Of a stretch of 64,000 bases of DNA, positions 1 through 9,247 are shown piece by piece; the first letter of the stretch is position 1; every line of letters starts with the position of its first letter. Both the position numbers and the translations under genes were made by a program. The DNA comes from Novosphingobium sp. KCTC 2891 (lineage in GTDB: Bacteria > Pseudomonadota > Alphaproteobacteria > Sphingomonadales > Sphingomonadaceae): assembly GCF_025938155.1 (NCBI RefSeq), contig NZ_JAPCZG010000002.1:310001-374000 (forward strand). The letters are read 5' to 3'. The notes under the pieces were generated by a model that was given only the letters and a program-made list of their open reading frames with translations, made no database searches and was not told where the DNA came from.

Positions 1-372
1 GCCGGTCAGCCGGTCGTCGTCGAGGTGCGTGGCCTGTCCGCAAACGTCGCAGATCAGGAAGATGCAGTCGTGCCGGCAGCCGGGATGGGTGTTGGCGAGA
101 TAGGCGTTGGCGCTTTCCACCCGCCGGGCAAGGTTGGTGCGCACGAACAGGTCGAGGATGCGATAGACGCTGTTCGCGGCCACCCGCTTCCCCCGCCGCG
201 CGCCCACGCTTTCGGCAATGTCATAGGCCGAGGCCGGCCGGTCGCGGCCCGCCAGCGCCTCGAACACGTCGGCGCGCATATCGGTCCATTGCTCGCCCGC
301 CGAGACAAGCACGTCGCGCGCTGCGCCGATCAGGGTTTCCCCCGCGAAGTGGTGATGATGGTGGCCCGCCAT
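1..372 (-). CDS. Fur-family regulator, Zur-like (3' end cut by window edge)
   Basis: The frame is open from an ATG at 372 to the left edge (124 codons), so the C-terminus is missing. The N-terminus starts with a short His run (MAGHHHHH) and continues into a Fur-type winged helix (WTDMRADVFEAL, then SVYRILDLFVRTNLARRVES). A CxxCG zinc-site motif (CDVCGQATHLDD) follows HPGCRHDCIFLI. In the Fur superfamily this pattern fits zinc-responsive Zur, a repressor of zinc uptake genes. Zur rather than Fur is inferred from the CRHDCIFLICDVCG segment and the His-rich start. The second CxxC lies beyond the edge, so metal specificity cannot be checked. Confidence 0.8.
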   Translation of the reverse strand, partial: MAGHHHHHFAGETLIGAARDVLVSAGEQWTDMRADVFEALAGRDRPASAYDIAESVGARRGKRVAANSVYRILDLFVRTNLARRVESANAYLANTHPGCRHDCIFLICDVCGQATHLDDDRLTG

Positions 373-409
373 GCCCGCCTAGATAGGCGCGCCGGACCGC
401 TTCCGCAAT

Positions 410-1093
410 TCAGTTGCGGGTGAAGGCGGCTTTCCAGAACTGCGGAAAAGTGCGCTGGAGCGCCGCCACCTTGGGCGCGTCCCAGCGCTTGATGTAGCCA
501 TGGTCGGGGTTTTTCAGCGCGAAATCCTGATGATAGGCCTCCGCCGCGAAGAACCCCTTGTACGGCTCGATCCGGGTGACGATCGGCCGCTTCCAGGGGT
601 TGAGCACTTTCAACTGCGCGACATAGCCGGCGGCGACGCGGCGCTGTTCATTGTCCAGCGGAACCAGTGCATTGCGATACTGGGTGCCGGTGTCCGGCCC
701 CTGCCGGTTCAGTTCGGTGGGATCGCTGGCGACGCCGAAGAACACCTGGAGCAGCTGGTCGTAGCGGACCACCGACGGATCGTAGGTGACGCGGATCGAT
801 TCGGCATGGCCGGTCGCCCCGCCGCTGACCGTCTCGTAATCCGCCTGCGCGCGATTGCCGCCGGTGTAGCCGGAAACGACGCTGGAGACGCCTTTTACGT
901 GGCTGAACACCGCTTCCATGCCCCAGAAGCAGCCCCCTGCGAAAATCGCGGTTCGGGCGCCCGGCGCTTCGGCGGCTTTCACCGCCGCTTCGGGAGCGGC
1001 CACCACAGCCTCGGCCGAAGCCGGCTGCTGGCAGGCGCTGGCGGCGAAGGCGAGAGCCAGCCCCGCCCACAAGGTGCGAGGCCGGCGCGCCAT
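410..1093 (-). CDS. msrA: peptide-methionine (S)-S-oxide reductase MsrA, lipoprotein form
   Basis: MsrA reduces S-methionine sulfoxide in proteins. The catalytic motif GCFWG is present with Cys near residue 55, followed by the typical VVSGYTGG and HAESIRVTYDP blocks. Length is 227 residues because of an N-terminal signal ending in a lipobox-like AASAC (Cys21), so the enzyme is probably an envelope-anchored lipoprotein facing the periplasm. ATG at 1093 is chosen over the preceding GTG because it shares one base with the stop of the small upstream ORF (TGATG), suggesting translational coupling. A small hairpin (CCGCAA/TTGCGG, 403-419) spans the stop codon. Confidence 0.93.
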   Translation of the reverse strand: MARRPRTLWAGLALAFAASACQQPASAEAVVAAPEAAVKAAEAPGARTAIFAGGCFWGMEAVFSHVKGVSSVVSGYTGGNRAQADYETVSGGATGHAESIRVTYDPSVVRYDQLLQVFFGVASDPTELNRQGPDTGTQYRNALVPLDNEQRRVAAGYVAQLKVLNPWKRPIVTRIEPYKGFFAAEAYHQDFALKNPDHGYIKRWDAPKVAALQRTFPQFWKAAFTRN

Positions 1094-1251
1094 CACCGGG
1101 GCGTCGTCGCGGTCTGGGACGCCACCACGGACGCCGGCTGGGCTGCCTCCTTCGCGTGGACTTGCGCCGCGATGCTCACGCCCATGCCCACGGTGCCCAG
1201 GGCAAAACCGAGCAGGAGCGAGCGATAGAAGTCCTTGGCGAAGAGGCCCAT
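1093..1251 (-). CDS. small single-helix membrane protein upstream of msrA
   Basis: A 52-residue ORF from ATG 1251 begins MGLFAKDFYRSLLLGFALG, has one hydrophobic helix (about residues 10-30), then a short Ala/Gln/Thr-rich tail. Its TGA overlaps the msrA ATG by one base. No family is recognised and no strong Shine-Dalgarno precedes the ATG. The open frame extends upstream, but that part reads like antisense of xthA. The case for a real gene is the membrane-protein-like composition and the coupling to msrA. Confidence 0.45.
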   Translation of the reverse strand: MGLFAKDFYRSLLLGFALGTVGMGVSIAAQVHAKEAAQPASVVASQTATTPR

Positions 1252-1363
1252 GGGGAAGATGTCCGTGGAGGGAGGGGATTTGGAGGAGCGAATTAGCCGC
1301 GCCCCTCTGACGCTGCAGTGAACAAACGCACAGCTTTTGCGATTATTCGCACCTGCAGCACGA

Positions 1364-2140
1364 TCAGTCGCGCAAAGTGACCCAGATCGGAGCGTGATCG
1401 CTAGCTTTCTCGCGCCCGCGATAGGCCTTGTCGACGCCGGCGGAAACCAGCCGGTCGGCCAGTTCGGGCGAAAGCAGCGCATGGTCGATGCGGAAGCCAT
1501 GATCGCGCTGCCACGCGCCGGCCTGATAGTCCCAGAAGGTCCACACACCGCCCTGCGAGTTGTGCAGGTCGATCGCGTCGGTCCAGCCATCGTTCAGCAG
1601 CCGGCGATAGGCATCGCGCGATTCGGGCTGCATCAGCGCATCGCTGGCCATGGCGCGGACCGAGAAGGTGTCCTTGTCCTCGGGGATCACGTTGTAGTCG
1701 CCGATCACCAGCGCAGGCCGTTCTTCGGCCGCGATCTCTCGCATGCGAGTGCGCAGGCGCTCCATCCAGCGCAGCTTGTAGTCGAACTTCGGCCCCGGCT
1801 GCGGATTACCGTTGGGCAGGTAGATGCAGACCACGCGCAGCCCGAAGACGTCGGCTTCCAGGTAGCGCGCGTGCTCATCCTCGGGATCGCCGGGCAAGCC
1901 GCGATGCGCTTCGACCGGCTGGACCCCATCGGCAAGGATGGCGACACCGTTGAAGCCCTTTTGCCCATGCCAGATCGCGTGATAGCCGATCTTCTCGAAC
2001 TCGGCGGCGGGGAAGCCTTCGTCCTGCGTCTTGATCTCCTGCAGGCAGGCGACGCTGGGCCGGGTTTCCTCCAGCCATTCGAGCAAGCGGGGAAGGCGCG
2101 CCTTGATCCCGTTGATGTTGAACGATGCGACCTTGATCAT
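1364..2140 (-). CDS. xthA: exodeoxyribonuclease III (AP endonuclease)
   Basis: XthA incises DNA at abasic sites and degrades 3' ends in base-excision repair. The 258-residue protein starts MIKVASFNINGIKARLP and carries the family landmarks LQEIKT (metal-binding Glu), GDYNVIPEDKDT and the C-terminal SDHAPIWV with catalytic His. ATG 2140 is chosen because it begins the conserved first strand and overlaps the erpA stop by four bases (ATGA), so xthA is probably translated from the erpA message. An in-frame upstream extension adds only a non-conserved basic stretch. Confidence 0.95.
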   Translation of the reverse strand: MIKVASFNINGIKARLPRLLEWLEETRPSVACLQEIKTQDEGFPAAEFEKIGYHAIWHGQKGFNGVAILADGVQPVEAHRGLPGDPEDEHARYLEADVFGLRVVCIYLPNGNPQPGPKFDYKLRWMERLRTRMREIAAEERPALVIGDYNVIPEDKDTFSVRAMASDALMQPESRDAYRRLLNDGWTDAIDLHNSQGGVWTFWDYQAGAWQRDHGFRIDHALLSPELADRLVSAGVDKAYRGREKASDHAPIWVTLRD

Positions 2141-2469
2141 ACGCTGAAGCTGGCGCCGCAACCGCAACCCGATGCCGCCTGGGGGTTGGTGACGCGAAAC
2201 GCCGACCCGCCGAGCGATTCGACATATTCGACGACCGCGCCCGAAACGAGGTCGAGGCTGACCGAATCGACCACCAGCTTGACCCCGTCGGTCTCGGCCA
2301 CAGAATCGTCAGCGTCGGGCGCGTCGGCGAGGCCGAACTTGTACTGAAAGCCCGAGCAGCCGCCCCCTTCGACCGAGAGACGCAGGATCGCTGGCTTGGC
2401 CTGCTTCGCGGCAATGGCGGCGATGCGGGCGGCGGCGCTGGGCGCAAGGGTAACGGCGGGTTCGCTCAT
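2137..2469 (-). CDS. erpA: iron-sulfur cluster insertion protein ErpA (A-type carrier)
   Basis: This is an A-type Fe-S carrier that hands clusters to apo-enzymes. It has 110 residues from ATG 2469 (MSEPAVTLAPSAAARI). The three cluster-ligand cysteines are visible: Cys in GGGCSGFQY and the pair in the C-terminal GCGCGASF. The EGGGCSG form and C-terminal CGC pattern place it in the IscA/ErpA/SufA group; ErpA is the usual alphaproteobacterial assignment. It is followed directly by xthA with a four-base overlap. A further in-frame upstream Met exists but adds only basic, non-conserved residues. Confidence 0.9.
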   Translation of the reverse strand: MSEPAVTLAPSAAARIAAIAAKQAKPAILRLSVEGGGCSGFQYKFGLADAPDADDSVAETDGVKLVVDSVSLDLVSGAVVEYVESLGGSAFRVTNPQAASGCGCGASFSV

Positions 2470-2521
2470 GCTTCCCGAGATAGGACTGCGCGGCCGCATC
2501 CTCAAGTCGGACGCGAAAAAC

Positions 2522-2953
2522 TCACGCCGACTGGATGTAGCTGCGCATCGCTTCGGCTTCAGCCTCGATCGCGTCGAGCCGGTGCTTGACCAGATCGCCG
2601 ATCGAGATGAACGCGACCATCCGTGCGCCGTCCATCACCGGCAGGTGACGCACACGGCGGCGAGTCATCAGGCCAAGCGCGTGCAGCACACTGTCCTGCG
2701 GCGTCACCGAAATGACCGGCGCGGTCATCACATCGCGCACTTTCATCCGCAACGCGTCGGACCCATGCGCCTGAAGGCAATAGAGCACGTCGCGTTCGGA
2801 CAGGATTCCGGCAATCCCGGCGCCGGCATCTTCGACCGGCAAGGCGCCGATGCGCTTGGTGGCAAGGACTTCGACGGCGTCGGCCACGAGGTCTTCCGCG
2901 TGACAGCGCCACACTTCGCCCGAACGACCGGCGATGAGCCTGGCAATCGTCAT
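2522..2953 (-). CDS. CBS-domain pair protein
   Basis: A 143-residue protein made almost wholly of two CBS motifs: residues about 8-63 (RIGALPVEDAGAGIAGILSE) and about 73-130 (VRDVMTAPVISVTP, then HLPVMDG). CBS pairs bind adenine nucleotides and act as regulatory modules; no enzyme domain is attached. The start is well supported by an AAAGGAGGA-type ribosome-binding site just upstream on the minus strand (about 2957-2966). It lies downstream of a divergent promoter region shared with the plus-strand gene at 3080. Partner and ligand are not deducible from sequence. Confidence 0.85.
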   Translation of the reverse strand: MTIARLIAGRSGEVWRCHAEDLVADAVEVLATKRIGALPVEDAGAGIAGILSERDVLYCLQAHGSDALRMKVRDVMTAPVISVTPQDSVLHALGLMTRRRVRHLPVMDGARMVAFISIGDLVKHRLDAIEAEAEAMRSYIQSA

Positions 2954-3079
2954 GGCATCCTCCTTTCCCCTTGTCAGGGACGGGTTTCCCGCCTCCCGCA
3001 GGATGGATCATGACAGCATTGCGGCCAGTGTCAAAGCCAGTCTGGACGCCGATCCCGAACCTTGCCGCGGAGGCGCGCG

Positions 3080-3400
3080 ATGCCCATGTTGCGGGCGATG
3101 CCCAGATCCCCCCAACCCCGTCCCTCGCCGCTGGACGACCCGCACAATGCCGCCCACGCGTGGACGCGCTATCGCCGCATGATGTGGGGCATGGGGGCGG
3201 TCACGTTGATCACGATCCTGGCGGTGTGGGCCTGGCTCTACAGCCAGTTCGGCCTCGTTTCGATCCACCTCTACATCGCCACGTTCCTGGGCATCGGGCT
3301 GACGATGATGCTGATGGCGGCGCTGATGGGGCTGGTGTTCCTCTCCAGCGGGACCGGCCACGACGAATCGATCGACGATCCCTTCGCCGACGAGGACTAA
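3080..3400 (+). CDS. small two-helix inner-membrane protein, unknown function
   Basis: A 106-residue protein from ATG 3080, preceded by GGAGG at 3069-3073 with good spacing. After a Pro/Arg-rich cytosolic N-terminus there are two hydrophobic helices (about residues 39-60 and 67-90, the second containing [18 protein letters not shown]) and an acidic tail ending DDPFADED. This arrangement is common in small alphaproteobacterial membrane proteins without assigned role. It is convergent with the ferredoxin-like gene; the two coding ends overlap by four bases. Confidence 0.75.
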   Translation: MPMLRAMPRSPQPRPSPLDDPHNAAHAWTRYRRMMWGMGAVTLITILAVWAWLYSQFGLVSIHLYIATFLGIGLTMMLMAALMGLVFLSSGTGHDESIDDPFADED

Positions 3401-3768
3401 CCGCCCGGCGGATGCAGCCGGAAGTCCTCGACCGGCACGCCGCCGATCACGTGTTCCTGGATGATCCGTTCCAGCACCGGCGGGGTGCACGAATGATACC
3501 AGACCCCATCGGGATAGACGACCGCGACCGGCCCGGCCACGCACACGCGCAGGCAGCCGACCTTGTTGCGCAGCACGCCCTGCGCCCCGCCCAGCTTCAG
3601 TTCGCCCAGCCGCTTCTTGAGGAAAGCCCAGGCCTCCTGCCCCACCTCGCGCGCGCAGCACTTGGCCTTTTCGGGATCGGCGCAGAGCAGGATGTGCCGG
3701 CGGGTGGAAAAACCGCCCAGCAGTTCGAGCGCGCGCTCGGCCTGCGCGACTTCGTCCGCGATGCTCAC
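3397..3768 (-). CDS. (2Fe-2S) ferredoxin domain protein (thioredoxin-like fold)
   Basis: About 123 residues with the pattern [13 protein letters not shown], then [12 protein letters not shown], as in thioredoxin-fold [2Fe-2S] ferredoxins related to the NuoE fold. It probably carries one 2Fe-2S cluster and acts as a small electron carrier or regulatory subunit. GTG at 3768 is preferred because it overlaps the upstream thioesterase stop in a GTGA junction; another GTG lies at 3780. It ends a long co-directional minus-strand run. The electron partner is unknown. Confidence 0.8.
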   Translation of the reverse strand: MSIADEVAQAERALELLGGFSTRRHILLCADPEKAKCCAREVGQEAWAFLKKRLGELKLGGAQGVLRNKVGCLRVCVAGPVAVVYPDGVWYHSCTPPVLERIIQEHVIGGVPVEDFRLHPPGG

Positions 3769-4190
3769 TTGAGCAGCCACGGACCCAGCCGGTCGCGGAA
3801 GTCCTCCGGCAGGGGAATCGCCTTCTGGCCGTCGGTGCAGACCACCACGGTGCGGCAGGTGGCGACCGCGCGCCCTTCCTGCACCAGCACCTGCTGCATC
3901 TGCCAGCTCGACCGGCCGATGTCGCAGGCCGCGACATGGCAGGTCATGGGCTGCGGGAAATGCGCCTGCGCGAGGTAGTCGATGGACACGCTCGCCACCA
4001 TCGGCCGGAAGTTCTCCGCCCGGCGCAAGCCCAGCGCCATGTTGAAGCGCACCCGCCCGTCCTCCAGCACCGCCGCCATGGCAACGTTGTTGATGTGATC
4101 GTTCGGATCGAGGTCGGCAAAGCGCGTGGTGACCTCGTGGGCGAATGGGTAGCGCGCAGGATCGAGCAGCGCGGGATCGGGCTTGGCCAT
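3765..4190 (-). CDS. acyl-CoA thioesterase, hotdog fold (4HBT/FadM type)
   Basis: A 141-residue hotdog-fold thioesterase. The N-terminal [15 protein letters not shown] matches the RxxDxDxxxHxNN signature of the 4-hydroxybenzoyl-CoA thioesterase/FadM/YbgC group, in which the Asp is catalytic. It would hydrolyse acyl-CoA to free acid and CoA in the cytosol. It sits 26 bases downstream of the S9 peptidase gene and overlaps the ferredoxin-like gene by four bases. Substrate chain length cannot be read from the sequence. Confidence 0.85.
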   Translation of the reverse strand: MAKPDPALLDPARYPFAHEVTTRFADLDPNDHINNVAMAAVLEDGRVRFNMALGLRRAENFRPMVASVSIDYLAQAHFPQPMTCHVAACDIGRSSWQMQQVLVQEGRAVATCRTVVVCTDGQKAIPLPEDFRDRLGPWLLK

Positions 4191-4216
4191 GGTGTCTCCC
4201 TGTCAGGGCGACGGGC

Positions 4217-6370
4217 TTAGCCTTCCTTGCCGCCCTTCCTCAACCAGCGATCGAGCCAGCGAAACACCGTCTGGTGCCACTGCAGCGAGTTCTTCGGCTT
4301 GAGCACCCAGTGGTTCTCGTCGGGGAAGACCAGCAGTTCGCTCGGCACCTTGCGCGTCTGGAGCGCGGTGAAGGCGGCAAGGCCCTGCGTATAGGGGATG
4401 CGGAAGTCCTTCTCGCTGGTCACCACCAGCATCGGCGTCTTCCACTTCGCCACGTGGTTCACCGGGTTCCACTTTTCATAGGCTTCGGGCGCATCGAAGT
4501 AGGTCTTCTGGCCGTGTTCCCACTCGTCGAACCACAGTTCCTCGGTCTCGTAGGCCATGGCGCGGGCATCGAACACGCCGTCATGCTGGACGATGCAGCG
4601 GAACTTGTCCGCCCAGTTCCCCTCGATCCAGTTCATCATGTAGCCGCCATAGGACGCCCCCATGGCGCAGGCGTTGTCCGTATCCACCTGCGCATCGACC
4701 GCAGCGGCGGCGGCGAAGCCCTTCTGCAGGTCCTCCAGCGGCTTGCCGCCCCAATCGTTGTTGATCGCGTCGGTGAAGGCCTGCCCGTATCCGGTGGAGC
4801 CGTGGAAATCGACCGAGACCACGGCATAGCCCTGCGATGCGACGACGCGCGGGTTCCAGCGGTTGGACCAGGCATCGTTGAACGATCCCTGCGGCCCGCC
4901 GTGGACGTAAAGGATGCCCGGCAGCTTGCCCGCCGCGCCAGCCGGCTTGGTGATCTGGCCCCACACCGTATCGCCATTGGCGCCGGCGAAGCTGAAGCGG
5001 CGGGTGACGACCGGCGCGCGCGCGGCCAGCGCCGAGGCCGCAATGTCGGTCAGCCGCGTGGCACCCTTGCCGGGTTTGCCCACGTAGATTTCCGCCGGGG
5101 CATCGATCGAATCGCGGGTGAATACCACGCGCCCGTCCCTGAGCGGGGTGACGTTGCCGATGTGGCCTTCGCGCCCCTTGGCGGGCGACAGGGCAAGACG
5201 GACAACCTTGCCGGACTTCGGATCAATCCGGAACGCGGGCGTATCCAGCACGTCCTCGGCGGTGGCGATCAGCGCCTTGCCATCGGGCGTCCATTGCAGC
5301 GTATCGACCGAGCGGTCCCAGCCGCCGGTCAGTTCGCGCCGCTCGCCGGTGCGCAGATTCAGCAGGTTCACCACCAGCCGGTCCGCCTCGTAGGTGGGGC
5401 GCGCCATCGCCGTCCACGCAAGCCATTGGCCGTCTGGCGAAAGTGCGGGGGCGGTGTCGGTCGCCTTGTTGGCGGCGGTGAGGTTCCTGGGCGCATCGCC
5501 GTTCACCGGCGCCCACCACAGGTCGAGATTGGTCGAGCGCGGCTCGTCGCGGTCGGCCTGGCGGGCGACATAGACCACCGCGCTGCTGTCCGCGCTCCAC
5601 GCCACTTGCGCGCCGTCGCCGAAGGGCTTGGTGGGCGCATCGCCGACCAGCCCGCCGTTCGCCGCATCGCCATCGAGCGCGCGGCCGGTGTCGGTATTCA
5701 CGCGGCCATCGGTGCCCAGCGCGTAGGCGAAGACGCGGCTGTAATTGCCGGGCGTTTCCCAGGCATCCCAGTGCCGCACGAAGCCGGTGCTATCCTTGTA
5801 GAGGCGGCCGGTGCCGGGACCGGGCTGGCTGGTGTTGCCGTCGCTGGCGCAGCCGCCGAAGGTCGGGCAATCGCGCGCGATGTCACCCCAGACGGCAAGG
5901 CGCTTGCCATCAGGCGAAAGCTTGAAGCCGGAGACGTCGGCCTTGAAGGCGGTCACGGGCACCGCCAGCGCGCCTGCTCCGGCGGGCGCGGCGATCTTCC
6001 AGACCTGCGTGCCCGCGTCCTTCCCGCCCTGCTTGCCATCGGACAGGAACCACAGGCTGCCATCCGGCGCGAAGGCGGGATCGCTGACCGCACCATCGAC
6101 CGCAACCTGGCGCGCCGCCGCCCTGGCATCGCCCAGCGGCCGCAGCCACAGCGAGGTGGTGCGCGCGTAGCTCACGGGATCGGTGGTGGTGACAGTGTAG
6201 GCGAGCAGCTTGCCATCAGGCGAAACAGCCAGGCTGCCGAAGCGCCCCAGCGTGACGAGATCCTGCGCCGAGAACGGCTGGGGAACGCCTTGCGCCTGTG
6301 CCGGAGCGGCAGAAAAGGAAGCAGCAAGAGCAAGCGAAAGCGCGGCGCGCGACAGAAAACTGGTTTTCAT
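4217..6370 (-). CDS. S9-family prolyl oligopeptidase-type peptidase, secreted
   Basis: A 717-residue serine peptidase with a Sec signal ([20 protein letters not shown], cleaved near AQAQ). The N-terminal two thirds is a beta-propeller with repeated SPDGK-type blades ([37 protein letters not shown]). The C-terminal alpha/beta hydrolase domain has the nucleophile motif GASYGGYM around residue 570, an Asp/His region after [12 protein letters not shown], and His in DENHW. This is the dipeptidyl/acylaminoacyl-peptidase branch (S9C), acting on short peptides in the periplasm. It follows popZ on the same strand. Confidence 0.93.
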   Translation of the reverse strand: MKTSFLSRAALSLALAASFSAAPAQAQGVPQPFSAQDLVTLGRFGSLAVSPDGKLLAYTVTTTDPVSYARTTSLWLRPLGDARAAARQVAVDGAVSDPAFAPDGSLWFLSDGKQGGKDAGTQVWKIAAPAGAGALAVPVTAFKADVSGFKLSPDGKRLAVWGDIARDCPTFGGCASDGNTSQPGPGTGRLYKDSTGFVRHWDAWETPGNYSRVFAYALGTDGRVNTDTGRALDGDAANGGLVGDAPTKPFGDGAQVAWSADSSAVVYVARQADRDEPRSTNLDLWWAPVNGDAPRNLTAANKATDTAPALSPDGQWLAWTAMARPTYEADRLVVNLLNLRTGERRELTGGWDRSVDTLQWTPDGKALIATAEDVLDTPAFRIDPKSGKVVRLALSPAKGREGHIGNVTPLRDGRVVFTRDSIDAPAEIYVGKPGKGATRLTDIAASALAARAPVVTRRFSFAGANGDTVWGQITKPAGAAGKLPGILYVHGGPQGSFNDAWSNRWNPRVVASQGYAVVSVDFHGSTGYGQAFTDAINNDWGGKPLEDLQKGFAAAAAVDAQVDTDNACAMGASYGGYMMNWIEGNWADKFRCIVQHDGVFDARAMAYETEELWFDEWEHGQKTYFDAPEAYEKWNPVNHVAKWKTPMLVVTSEKDFRIPYTQGLAAFTALQTRKVPSELLVFPDENHWVLKPKNSLQWHQTVFRWLDRWLRKGGKEG

Positions 6371-6438
6371 GGAAACCAGATACGAACTTTCTTGCGGGAA
6401 GGCCAGCCCATGCGCACCTCACGCATCAGGCGAAAATG

Positions 6439-6924
6439 TCAGCTTTTCTTGCCGACGATCCGCGCGATTTCGGTCGCGACCATCTTCTCCACCATCGGCG
6501 GCAGGTTCTTGTCGAGCCACTCGGCCAGCATCGGGCGCAGCATTTCGCGCACGAGGCCTTCGAGCGAAGTTTCCCCGGATCGCACGATCTGGGGCGGGAC
6601 ACCGGGTTCGGACAGCATGGCAAGCGCCGCGAGCGAATCGCGCATCGAAGCGGCGGTGGTTTCGGGCAGCAGCGGGCTATCGGCCGTGGGCGCTTCCGCG
6701 CCGTCAGCCCCGACGCTGTCGTCCGAAAGAATGTGTGCGGCGATCTCGGTCAGGTCGAGCACTTCGTGCACGCGCGACGAGACGGAGACGGCTGGCGCTT
6801 CGGCGGCAGCGGGTGCATCGCGGCGGGCGCGCGCCTGTGCGGCTTCGGCCCGGTTGTCGCGGGCGATCACCTTCTTGATCGATTCGAGAATTTCCTCGAC
6901 CGACGGTTCACCTGCCTGACGCAT
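6439..6924 (-). CDS. popZ: PopZ-like polar organizing protein (DUF2497)
   Basis: A 161-residue acidic protein with the three-part PopZ layout: an N-terminal helix (PSVEEILESIKKVIARD, the partner-binding region in Caulobacter PopZ), a low-complexity Ala/Glu/Asp-rich middle, and a conserved C-terminal helical block (LVREMLRPMLAEWLDKNLPP, then MVEKMVATEIARI) that drives oligomerisation. In Caulobacter PopZ forms polar condensates that anchor the ParB-parS centromere. ParA, ParB and parS also occur in this window, so the same role is plausible. It lies in the order pcm-tolC-popZ, but the next gene is a peptidase rather than valS. Confidence 0.88.
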   Translation of the reverse strand: MRQAGEPSVEEILESIKKVIARDNRAEAAQARARRDAPAAAEAPAVSVSSRVHEVLDLTEIAAHILSDDSVGADGAEAPTADSPLLPETTAASMRDSLAALAMLSEPGVPPQIVRSGETSLEGLVREMLRPMLAEWLDKNLPPMVEKMVATEIARIVGKKS

Positions 6925-6980
6925 AAGCGTATTCCGAACCCCTGTTGTGCCGCCAGCGGCAGCGCCTGCCCGAATCCCCC

Positions 6981-8447
6981 TCAGGGGGCAGGTTGTGGCG
7001 CGATTGTCGCATCCTGCGCCGGCGTGTCAACGGTACGCGTCGATACGGGCTTGGGCGCGGGATCCTTCGCCCAGTCCCAGATCTTGCCCTTCACCCGGTC
7101 GTAGTTGACCTGCGGATCATAGAGCACGGCGCTTTCCGGACCGGCATCGAGCGCGAGGTCCTTGGCCTGCGCCTTGCCCATCGCCGCCAGCAGGTTGAAC
7201 CCGGCGACATAAGCATTGCGACGCGCCGCGACGAGTTGCACCTGCGCCCGCAGCAGTTCCTGCTCCGCATCGAGGATGTTGAGGATGGTGCGGTTGCCCA
7301 CGGTGTTTTCCGCGCGCACGCCTTCAAGGCTGAGCGCCGCCGCATCGACCGCCGTCTGGTTCATGGCGATGACGTCGTTCGCCGCCTTCCACGAGGTGTA
7401 GGCCGAACGGACGGTGGCGACCACGTCGCGCTCGATCGAGATCTCACGCTCCAGAGTCGCGCCCTCGACCGCTTGCGCCTGGCGTTCGCGCGCGGCGGGC
7501 AGGCCGCCCTGGAACAGCGGGATCGAGGCCGAAACCCCGGCCTGCGCCGTGGTCTGGTTCTGGCTGGTCCGCACGCTTCCGGCACTGCCCAGCGTGCCGA
7601 GGTAATCGGTGTAGTTGCCGCTGGTGAAGATCGACACGCGCGGCAGACGCCCGGCGCCCGCCACCTTGGAATCGTAGCGCGCGGCCTTGCTGCGTTCGCG
7701 CGCGGCGGCCAGATCGGGATTGCTGTCGAGCGCGATGTCGACGGCATCGTCGGGCGCCGGCGGCAGGCCGGCGAGCGGCGGCGGCGGCTGCAGATCCACC
7801 GGAGCCTTGCCCACGATCTGGATGTAGCGTTCGCGGCTGGCGACAAGGTTCGCCTCGGCGGTGCGCAGATCGCCCCGCGCCAGCGCCAGACGGGAATTGG
7901 ACTGCGCCACGTCGGTGCGGGTCACGTCGCCGATCTCGTAGCGGTCGCTCGTCGCCTTGAGGTTGACCTGGAGCACGTCGACGTTGTTGCGGTTGAGCCC
8001 GACGATCGCCTGGTCGCGAATCACGTCCATGTAGGCGGCGACCGCCTGCGCGAACACGCCGCTTTCGATCCCGCGCAGGTCCGCCTGCCCGGCGACGACG
8101 CGGGTCTTGGCCGCGCGGATCGAATTCTTGACCGCGCCGCCCGCATAGACCGGCACCGACAGCGAAACGTCGCTGGAAAAGGCGCGATCGGGCGCGAGGA
8201 AGCTGTTGGCCGTCTTCTTGACGAACTCGCTGTAGCTGGCCGTGCCCGAAAGGCTGGGCAGCGCGGCGGAACGCGCGATGGGCACGCCCTCGTCCGTGGC
8301 GCGCTGGTTGGCGCGCGCAGCCTGGAGATCGGGATTGGTCTGGTAGGCGGCGACCAGGGCTCCGCGCAGGTCATCGGCCAAGGCCGGCGTGGCGAACGCC
8401 GCCATGGCGCCGGCCAGCAGCACGGCGCGAAGTCTGCCCTGTCTCAT
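6981..8447 (-). CDS. tolC: TolC-family outer-membrane efflux/secretion channel
   Basis: A 488-residue outer-membrane factor with a Sec signal (MRQGRLRAVLLAGAMAAFAT, cleaved after ALA) and the internally duplicated long-helix architecture of TolC. Typical pieces are DLRGALVAAYQTNPDL at the mature start and ILNILDAEQELLRAQVQL in the second repeat. It trimerises to form the exit duct for type I secretion and RND efflux pumps. It starts four bases after the pcm stop, so the two are probably one transcript. The C-terminal tail is Pro/Ala-rich. Confidence 0.92.
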   Translation of the reverse strand: MRQGRLRAVLLAGAMAAFATPALADDLRGALVAAYQTNPDLQAARANQRATDEGVPIARSAALPSLSGTASYSEFVKKTANSFLAPDRAFSSDVSLSVPVYAGGAVKNSIRAAKTRVVAGQADLRGIESGVFAQAVAAYMDVIRDQAIVGLNRNNVDVLQVNLKATSDRYEIGDVTRTDVAQSNSRLALARGDLRTAEANLVASRERYIQIVGKAPVDLQPPPPLAGLPPAPDDAVDIALDSNPDLAAARERSKAARYDSKVAGAGRLPRVSIFTSGNYTDYLGTLGSAGSVRTSQNQTTAQAGVSASIPLFQGGLPAARERQAQAVEGATLEREISIERDVVATVRSAYTSWKAANDVIAMNQTAVDAAALSLEGVRAENTVGNRTILNILDAEQELLRAQVQLVAARRNAYVAGFNLLAAMGKAQAKDLALDAGPESAVLYDPQVNYDRVKGKIWDWAKDPAPKPVSTRTVDTPAQDATIAPQPAP

Positions 8448-8451
8448 CGCG

Positions 8452-9051
8452 TCAGAAGCTCCATTTCTTCGGCGCGGCGAACTCCGGGAACGCGGCGAAA
8501 TCGGCTTCGCCGAGATTGGTCAGCACCAGTTCGCCGGCGATCTTGCGGCCGATGGCGAGACGCGCCACGCCGCGTTCGACCAGCCCGGTGACGACGCGTC
8601 CGTGGTCCGCCAGCGCGGCGGCGAGGCCCGCGGGCACCGCTTCGACCGCACCATCGACGAGGATCAGCGAATAGGGACCGGTCGCCGACCAGTCATCGGC
8701 GGTGCCGGCCTGCGTCACGCTGCCCGCCAGCTTGCCGGCCAGCGCAGCGAGGTAGGCGCCGGGCTTGCCGATCACCAGCACCTTGTCGTCCGGCGCGATG
8801 TCCGCCGCGGTCAGCATCTGCCCGTGGGTCAGCGCCGGGGCCAGCACGGTGCCATCGCCCAGCGGCACGGCGCGGTCGGCATAGGCCACCGCGCGGCGAT
8901 CCGCCGGCACGAAATCCTCGCGCACGACCGTGTCGAATGCCGACAGGATGGCCGGGTCGTTCACGCCGCTCACCCGCAGCTGGCTGTCGATCATCGCGCG
9001 GCGCGCCTGCGCCGCATCGGCGTTGGCAGGGCGTTCTTCCACCAAGGTCAT
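8452..9051 (-). CDS. pcm: protein-L-isoaspartate O-methyltransferase family protein
   Basis: A 199-residue PCMT-family protein starting MTLVEERPANADAAQARRAM at ATG 9051. Family features are VREDFVPADRRAVAYAD and the SAM-site region APALTHGQMLTAADIAPDDKVLVIG. The usual glycine-rich VLEIGTGSGY is degenerate here (VLVIGKPGAYLAALAG), so activity as a repair methyltransferase is uncertain. The same weakening is common in the alphaproteobacterial copies that sit before tolC. The downstream ATG is used because the longer open frame upstream reads as non-conserved basic sequence. Confidence 0.8.
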   Translation of the reverse strand: MTLVEERPANADAAQARRAMIDSQLRVSGVNDPAILSAFDTVVREDFVPADRRAVAYADRAVPLGDGTVLAPALTHGQMLTAADIAPDDKVLVIGKPGAYLAALAGKLAGSVTQAGTADDWSATGPYSLILVDGAVEAVPAGLAAALADHGRVVTGLVERGVARLAIGRKIAGELVLTNLGEADFAAFPEFAAPKKWSF

Positions 9052-9247
9052 GAATGTTCCCTCATCACCGGTCCGGCGTGCATCGCCCCGCCGTGTCCTG
9101 CAGCGCCGATACACCGGGCCAATCCACCGGATCAATCCGTGCTGCGACGGCCTGTAGAATATCACTGGAGCCGCGCCAAGCGCTTTGCAACGACGCCAGT
9201 CGGCGCTTATGGGGCCTTCATCGAACGACAACGAGGGAGTCTGCGCC

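Noticed and set aside
4145..6919. A 924-codon plus-strand open frame
   Set aside because: Antisense to the S9 peptidase and popZ, both of which show full family motifs. The plus frame has no motif and strange composition.
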